From NCBI GenBank assembly GCA_025459145.1, contig JALORD010000024.1, positions 1 through 37,883 of the forward strand: a stretch of DNA of 37,883 bases. Direction: 5' to 3'. Origin of the DNA: Pirellulaceae bacterium. GTDB taxonomy: Bacteria > Planctomycetota > Planctomycetia > Pirellulales > Pirellulaceae. The position numbers and the translations under genes are program-made. Positions 33,420 through 37,883 of the stretch are shown piece after piece; the first letter of the stretch is position 1; every line of letters begins with the position of its first letter. Under the pieces are notes generated by a model, which was not told the origin of the DNA, ran no database searches, and saw only the letters and a program-made list of their open reading frames with translations.

Positions 33420-34670
33420 ATGAGAATCCTGGTTCGCCGAGGACAATTCATCAACAAAGGAGCCGAGGCGATGGTTCGGACGGTGCAGGCCGAACTGGGG
33501 CGCAGAATCCCTGGGGCAACGTTTGCGATTCCCCATGACTCACTGTTTCCCAATACCGCGCCGCTCGCCGAGCAGGCGGGCCTAAAGACCATCGGCGCCA
33601 CGCGAAACCCTCGGAAGTTGGGTAAACAGTTGCTGGCCCAGTGGCTGCGGCGTCCCTGGAGGATCGTCGGAGATATTTCCAGCCGGGATGAACTCGAACA
33701 AGGCCTTGTCGTGCGGCAGGTCGATGCGGTGATCGACATCGCAGGCTATGCCTATGGCGATACCTGGGGAACGAAGCGGGCGATCCAGTCAGGAGCCTGC
33801 GCCCGGGCCGCGGCCGAGCAAGGTAAGCCCTATTTCTACTTACCGCAGGCTTGGGGACCGTTCGACGACATTCAGAATCAGGCTGCGTTTCGGGCGGCCT
33901 GTCGTCCGGCAGAGCTAGTCTGCGCACGCGACCAAAGGAGCCTGGAACATCTGGAACGTCTGCTGGAGCGAGGCGTGTCGAATGTCGACTTGAAGCCGGA
34001 CGTTGCCTTTCGCTTTCAGGGACTCGATCGGCAGTTCGGCCGCAACGTGTTGGCCGAAATGGGAGTCGATTTGTCGCTGCCGATCATCGGCGTCTCGCCG
34101 AACCAAAAGATGTACGAGCGGGCTGCGGGTGTTGGCACAGAGAACGCCTATATCGTCAAGCTCGTCGAGCTGTGCCGTTTTGCCCGCCGGTTGGGTGCGG
34201 CCGTCGTCATCTTGCCGCACGACATTCAGCCGAACGACATGGGGTGCTACGACGATCGCCTGTCTTGCAGCCTCGTCGACCAGGGAACGAACGATCCGCA
34301 GGTGAAGGCGATGACTCGGCGGCTACCCGCTGAAGGGATCAAGTCGCTCATCGCCAACTGCGATCTCGTCGTGGGCTCGCGATTTCACGCACTCGTCGGG
34401 GCCCTGTCGCAGGGAATTCCCGCCATGGCGCTCGGTTGGTCGCACAAGTATCTGGAGTTGCTTCGTCCGTTTGGTCTCGAGAAATTTGTCGTCGGGATCG
34501 AGAATCTCGATACGGATAATCTGCAGGAGTTGCTCGCCGAGTTGTGGCGAGACCGGACGGCAGCCGCACGCGGACTCACGGCACCGCTAGAGACAATCCG
34601 CCGCGATGTTGACCAACTCTTTGACCGGGTCGCCAGCCGAATTGCCGGCCGGCGCGCATTGGCCGCGTAA
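33420..34670 (+). CDS. Polysaccharide pyruvyltransferase family protein
   Basis: The 416-residue protein belongs to the CsaB/WcaK-like family, which transfers pyruvate ketal groups from phosphoenolpyruvate to cell-surface sugars. It begins MRILVRRGQFINKGAEAMVR, the family's N-terminal pattern. It contains DAVIDIAGYAYGDTWG, PQAWGPF, IIGVSPNQKMY and the signature SRFHALVGALSQGIPAMALG near 321-340, followed by WSHKY. No signal peptide is seen, so it is cytoplasmic, as expected for a sugar-modifying enzyme. The linked nitroreductase-like gene suggests a two-step modification of a surface glycan, but no other glycan genes adjoin it. It converges on the LecA-like lipoprotein gene with only two bases between them. 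Confidence 0.88.
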   Translation: MRILVRRGQFINKGAEAMVRTVQAELGRRIPGATFAIPHDSLFPNTAPLAEQAGLKTIGATRNPRKLGKQLLAQWLRRPWRIVGDISSRDELEQGLVVRQVDAVIDIAGYAYGDTWGTKRAIQSGACARAAAEQGKPYFYLPQAWGPFDDIQNQAAFRAACRPAELVCARDQRSLEHLERLLERGVSNVDLKPDVAFRFQGLDRQFGRNVLAEMGVDLSLPIIGVSPNQKMYERAAGVGTENAYIVKLVELCRFARRLGAAVVILPHDIQPNDMGCYDDRLSCSLVDQGTNDPQVKAMTRRLPAEGIKSLIANCDLVVGSRFHALVGALSQGIPAMALGWSHKYLELLRPFGLEKFVVGIENLDTDNLQELLAELWRDRTAAARGLTAPLETIRRDVDQLFDRVASRIAGRRALAA

Positions 34671-34672
34671 GT

Positions 34673-35827
34673 CTACTTCGGCTCAATCTTCAGCTTCACG
34701 TTGAATTGTCCCGGATACTGGTAACCTTCGTTGGCATACTCGGCCTGGATGCCGATGGCCAGTTGCAGGACGCCCGAGTTCTTGGCGGTGAAAGTCATTT
34801 GTCGGCCGACCTTGAAGATGGTCCCTTTGTCGCCAATCTTCGCCACGAGCGCGCCGCCGGGAATCTGGTTGGGGACGTACCAGCCGTAATTCGGCGCTCC
34901 ATCGGGGCCGGCCATCGCGTTGCTCCCCCAGGGCGACATCACCACATTGCCGTCGGCCCGGACCACGATCTTGTCGCCAGCTTCCACACGAACTCCCGTG
35001 CTCTTGAACGATCGCTGCGCGATGTTCGACCCATCGACCGTCACATTACGGTGAAACGGCTCCTTCGTTCCCAGATCGCGCACGCCCGACAGGACATCGG
35101 CCAGGGCGATGTTGAGTGGGCCGTATTTGCTTTGAATGGTGAACTCCCCGGGCGAGACCTTGCCAATGACCGTGAAATCGGTGGTGACCACCGTGTCTTC
35201 GCGGATCCAAGGCTGCTCGGTGGTCGCCTCGTCATCGTCCCCGGCTTCTTCTGCCTGGGCGTCGAGTTCCTTGAGAATCTCACCGACGTGCCGCTTGATC
35301 TCAGCATTCTCGGAATCGCCATGCTCGGCCAACTCGCGCCGAATCTTCATCCCCATCGCGGCCAGATCCTTGTGGGCTTGTTCGCGGGTCTTGTAATCGT
35401 CGCTCCCGAGCTTCTCCACCAGGCCGTTTAGATGGGCCATCTGGTCGGGCTTGCTTTCCAGACCGGGCGTAAAGCTGCGAATTTTGGCAATCGGCACGAC
35501 GAGCTTGCCAAAGGCCGTTTCGACCGTCACTTCGCTGACCGACAAATCGCCACTGATGACGCTGCCGTCGTGCAGGTTCAGGCGAATAAACTTGGGTCCG
35601 AGTTCGAGCGGGGCAGCGCGGGGAATTTCGACAGCCGACGTGTCTGGCGTTTCCGCCGGCGTCTCTGCGGCGGCAGCAGGCGCTGCAGCCGGCTTGGCCT
35701 CCGCCTCGTCGACCACTTGCAGCAGGCCAAACGCGACATCCTCGGCCATCGCCTTACTCGCTGCCGATCCGCAGGAAGTCACAACCCAAGCAGCCAACAC
35801 GAAAGCTGCAATGCACAACCGACTCAT
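34673..35827 (-). CDS. Lipoprotein with LecA/PA-IL-like domain and duplicated beta motif
   Basis: The 384-residue protein has a signal sequence with lipobox VTSC (C19) and a Pro/Ala linker to about 70. A beta-rich repeat appears twice, at about 90-120 (GDLSVSEVTVETAFGKLVVP) and 219-250 (VIGKVSPGEFTIQSKYGPLN). Between them lies a HEAT-like helical part (about 132-190). The C-terminal part (about 280-382) resembles the PA-I galactophilic lectin (LecA) fold, with SPWGSNAMAGPDGAPNYGWY and IPGGALVAKIG. It is probably envelope-attached and may bind glycans, but I cannot confirm the calcium or sugar ligands. It converges on the pyruvyltransferase gene, and a strong hairpin lies 50 bp upstream of its start. 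Confidence 0.8.
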   Translation of the reverse strand: MSRLCIAAFVLAAWVVTSCGSAASKAMAEDVAFGLLQVVDEAEAKPAAAPAAAAETPAETPDTSAVEIPRAAPLELGPKFIRLNLHDGSVISGDLSVSEVTVETAFGKLVVPIAKIRSFTPGLESKPDQMAHLNGLVEKLGSDDYKTREQAHKDLAAMGMKIRRELAEHGDSENAEIKRHVGEILKELDAQAEEAGDDDEATTEQPWIREDTVVTTDFTVIGKVSPGEFTIQSKYGPLNIALADVLSGVRDLGTKEPFHRNVTVDGSNIAQRSFKSTGVRVEAGDKIVVRADGNVVMSPWGSNAMAGPDGAPNYGWYVPNQIPGGALVAKIGDKGTIFKVGRQMTFTAKNSGVLQLAIGIQAEYANEGYQYPGQFNVKLKIEPK

Positions 35828-35877
35828 AGTGAACCTACCTCTGCAGGGAGTAGCTCAAACACGCCGAAAAATGCCCC

Positions 35878-35903
35878 GTCGCGCCGCTCGTAATCGGCGC
35901 GAC
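35878..35903 (-). terminator. Perfect 9-bp GC-rich hairpin
   Basis: GTCGCGCCG (35878-35886) and CGGCGCGAC (35895-35903) form a perfect stem with an 8-base loop. On the minus strand a GGGGCATTTTT sequence follows, so it could terminate the methyltransferase transcript (stop at 36079). Because it lies only 50 bp before the LecA-like gene's ATG, it could instead be a leader element of that gene. The rest of the 251-bp gap shows nothing further. Confidence 0.5.
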
Positions 35904-36078
35904 GTTCGCTGGGGGACTTCCCAGGGCAGAGCTTTCATTTTCTTTGCTCCGCTCGCACTTTGCCATAGTCTGACCGTGGATTAACCGCCGGTTTTACTCG
36001 GGATTCGGCCGGTTGTTACAATTCGGACACCACCCCAGCCGAGTTTTTTTCCTCCACAGCTTTCGGCTGCTCACCATG

Positions 36079-37098
36079 CTACGACCGGCGGGCAGTGACC
36101 CAAAGAGCCACTCCTAGCGGCTCTGCGCCGAAGTTGGTGCAGATTGCGGGAAGCGCAGATCTGGCGGCAAGTTGCCGGAGCTCGCAGTCATCGCGATAGG
36201 TCAGGTACCAATTACCCAGCCATTCCATGTATGCCCGCGAGGGGTTTAGCGCGGCAAACTGAAAAACCGTCAATTGGCCCGCGGGCGCGAGGCAATTCCA
36301 AAACAGATCGAGCATGGCGACGGCTTGGTCGTCGTCGAGATAATCAAACAGGCCCGGGCAATAAAGGAAATGCGAACCGGCCAGCGGCGCCGCCAGGCTC
36401 GGACGTGCCGCGAGGCGAAAAATGTTCGTCGGAATCGCATCGAGTTGCGAGGGCGCGAGCCACGGCTGAAGCGTCTGGCGGGCAAATTCGAGTGCGGCGG
36501 GATCCAGGTCGAGCAAAACGAACTTCAGTTTCCGGCGCTCCGCTGGTTCCAAGATCGCCAGGGCATCCCGCAGCTCCAGTCCAAACGCCGATCCGACCAT
36601 TGCGATCTGCAGTTTTTCGTCAGGATCCTTTGCCTGCCAGATGCGGGCGGCGGCGACAATCTGGTCCCGCATCAGGTACATGCGGTTCCGCACGGCCTGC
36701 GGAGCAGCTTCTTCCTGAAAATAGCGGTCAAAGTGAGTTCCCAGCGGGTCCTCGCAGCGGCGATTTTCGTAAATCGCGGCGAGGATCTCGTAGTCGCCGG
36801 CATAGCCGCGGGGCTTGGTCCGGGCGCGGTTCTGCAGCCAACCCCGGCAGAGCACTTCCCCGACACAGTTCCACAGTTCGGACGAGGGGAGCCGATTCGC
36901 CAGACCCACGAGCCCAGTATCGCTCAGCTGGCGCAGGCAACTGCTAATGGCAGCCGCAATCAACTCGTACTCGACGTCCGAACTCCGCTGCGCCTCGTTG
37001 ATGCACCGTTCCGAGCCAGCGAGCGCCGCCGCCAACTGTTCGGCAGCCGGCCGGACCACGTTCAGTACTTCTTCTTCCGTCACGATCAGCCACTTCAC
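36079..37098 (-). CDS. PhcB-like SAM-dependent methyltransferase
   Basis: The 339-residue protein has a class I methyltransferase core at about 160-335. Motif I is IAMVGSAFGLELRDAL (165-180), and the acidic ribose-binding segment is FVLLDLDPAALEFA (193-206). Before it lies RTKPRGYAGDYEILAAIYEN (93-112), then DRYFQEEAAPQAVRNRMYL. This N-terminal pattern resembles, from memory, proteins annotated as 3-hydroxypalmitate methyl ester synthase (PhcB), the quorum-sensing signal enzyme of Ralstonia. The true substrate here may differ. No PhcS/PhcR/PhcQ-like sensor genes lie nearby. The gene starts 31 bp after the rRNA terminator on the same strand, so it needs its own promoter or terminator read-through. 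Confidence 0.65.
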   Translation of the reverse strand: MKWLIVTEEEVLNVVRPAAEQLAAALAGSERCINEAQRSSDVEYELIAAAISSCLRQLSDTGLVGLANRLPSSELWNCVGEVLCRGWLQNRARTKPRGYAGDYEILAAIYENRRCEDPLGTHFDRYFQEEAAPQAVRNRMYLMRDQIVAAARIWQAKDPDEKLQIAMVGSAFGLELRDALAILEPAERRKLKFVLLDLDPAALEFARQTLQPWLAPSQLDAIPTNIFRLAARPSLAAPLAGSHFLYCPGLFDYLDDDQAVAMLDLFWNCLAPAGQLTVFQFAALNPSRAYMEWLGNWYLTYRDDCELRQLAARSALPAICTNFGAEPLGVALWVTARRS

Positions 37099-37128
37099 CG
37101 GCAGAGATTCGAGCTGCTTCGGCGCAGC

Positions 37129-37166
37129 AAAAAGCCCCTCGCAGCCTGGTGGGGCGGCAAGGGGCT
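37129..37166 (-). terminator. Intrinsic terminator of the rRNA operon
   Basis: On the minus strand, AGCCCCT (37166-37160) and AGGGGCT (37139-37133) form a 7-bp GC-rich stem, followed directly by TTTTT (37133-37129, sharing one base). It begins about ten bases after the 5S gene. This is a standard intrinsic terminator for the rRNA transcript. Confidence 0.85.
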
Positions 37167-37176
37167 CATTGTAATA

Positions 37177-37285
<109 letters not shown>

Positions 37286-37473
37286 AAGTACCACGGCAGG
37301 CGGTAAAACCATGCCGTGGCAATTTGTTGTTGGGTAAATGGTCCGAGTATTTGTTGGCAACCGCAGTCGCCAGTCACTCGGCTTTCGAGTTCCCTCTCGC
37401 CACGAGTGGCGAGCGGGCCCTTAGTCTCTCAGGCAAGAGCTATCTGTGCCTCGGAGAGAGCTGTGAATATATG

Positions 37474-37883
<410 letters not shown>

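Noticed and set aside
37286-37473. Possible tRNA in the 23S-5S spacer
   Set aside because: No acceptor stem, T-arm or anticodon arm could be drawn on either strand.

Overview
The window looks like chromosomal DNA of a planctomycete, probably a member of the Pirellulales. The support is several protein families that are most abundant in that phylum. These are a DUF1559 pseudopilin-like protein, a 1289-residue PVC-type haem-binding dehydrogenase-like protein with HEAT repeats, an FG-GAP/ASPIC (CRTAC1-like) protein paired with a TPR protein, a LecA-like-domain lipoprotein and a small 55-residue coiled-coil protein. The DNA is GC-rich, many genes lack a clear Shine-Dalgarno sequence, and the 23S/5S sequences are bacterial. 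The order-level placement is inference.

Layout. Positions 1-2543 hold the 5' end of rplM (minus strand, behind a possible leader hairpin), queA (minus) and a divergent GT4 glycosyltransferase. A 470-bp convergent gap follows, with a dense cluster of nested inverted repeats. From 12246 down to 3013 a minus-strand run reads tex, an EamA transporter, an MMPL/RND exporter, bpt and a winged-helix AAA ATPase. Gaps are short from tex to bpt (52-82 bp), so this part may be co-transcribed. Positions 12247-12960 carry tRNA-Pro(TGG) and its possible terminator. Then come a PilT-type ATPase (minus), a divergent beta-propeller dihaem cytochrome c, a large HAE1-type RND permease without adaptor or outer-membrane partner, and a secreted TPR protein.

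From 21195 to 26058 a plus-strand group encodes a four-helix membrane protein, an unrecognised helical protein, a small coiled-coil protein, a TPR protein and the FG-GAP/ASPIC protein, whose start overlaps the TPR gene. A small lipoprotein and a DUF1559 protein follow on the minus strand. Next on the plus strand are the giant PVC cytochrome and a tightly linked nitroreductase-like/polysaccharide pyruvyltransferase pair. The right end has a LecA-like lipoprotein, a PhcB-like methyltransferase and the tail of an rRNA operon (23S 3' end, 5S, strong terminator), all minus strand.

Much of the window is housekeeping (rplM, queA, bpt, tex, tRNA, rRNA) mixed with envelope and electron-transfer genes. 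I see no transposase, phage module or CRISPR array. The least explained signals are the structured element at 2785-2982, the A AAA AAG slippery site inside an insertion-bearing tex, the RND permease with an extra membrane insert, and the PhcB-like gene directly behind the rRNA terminator. None of them proves a new system.
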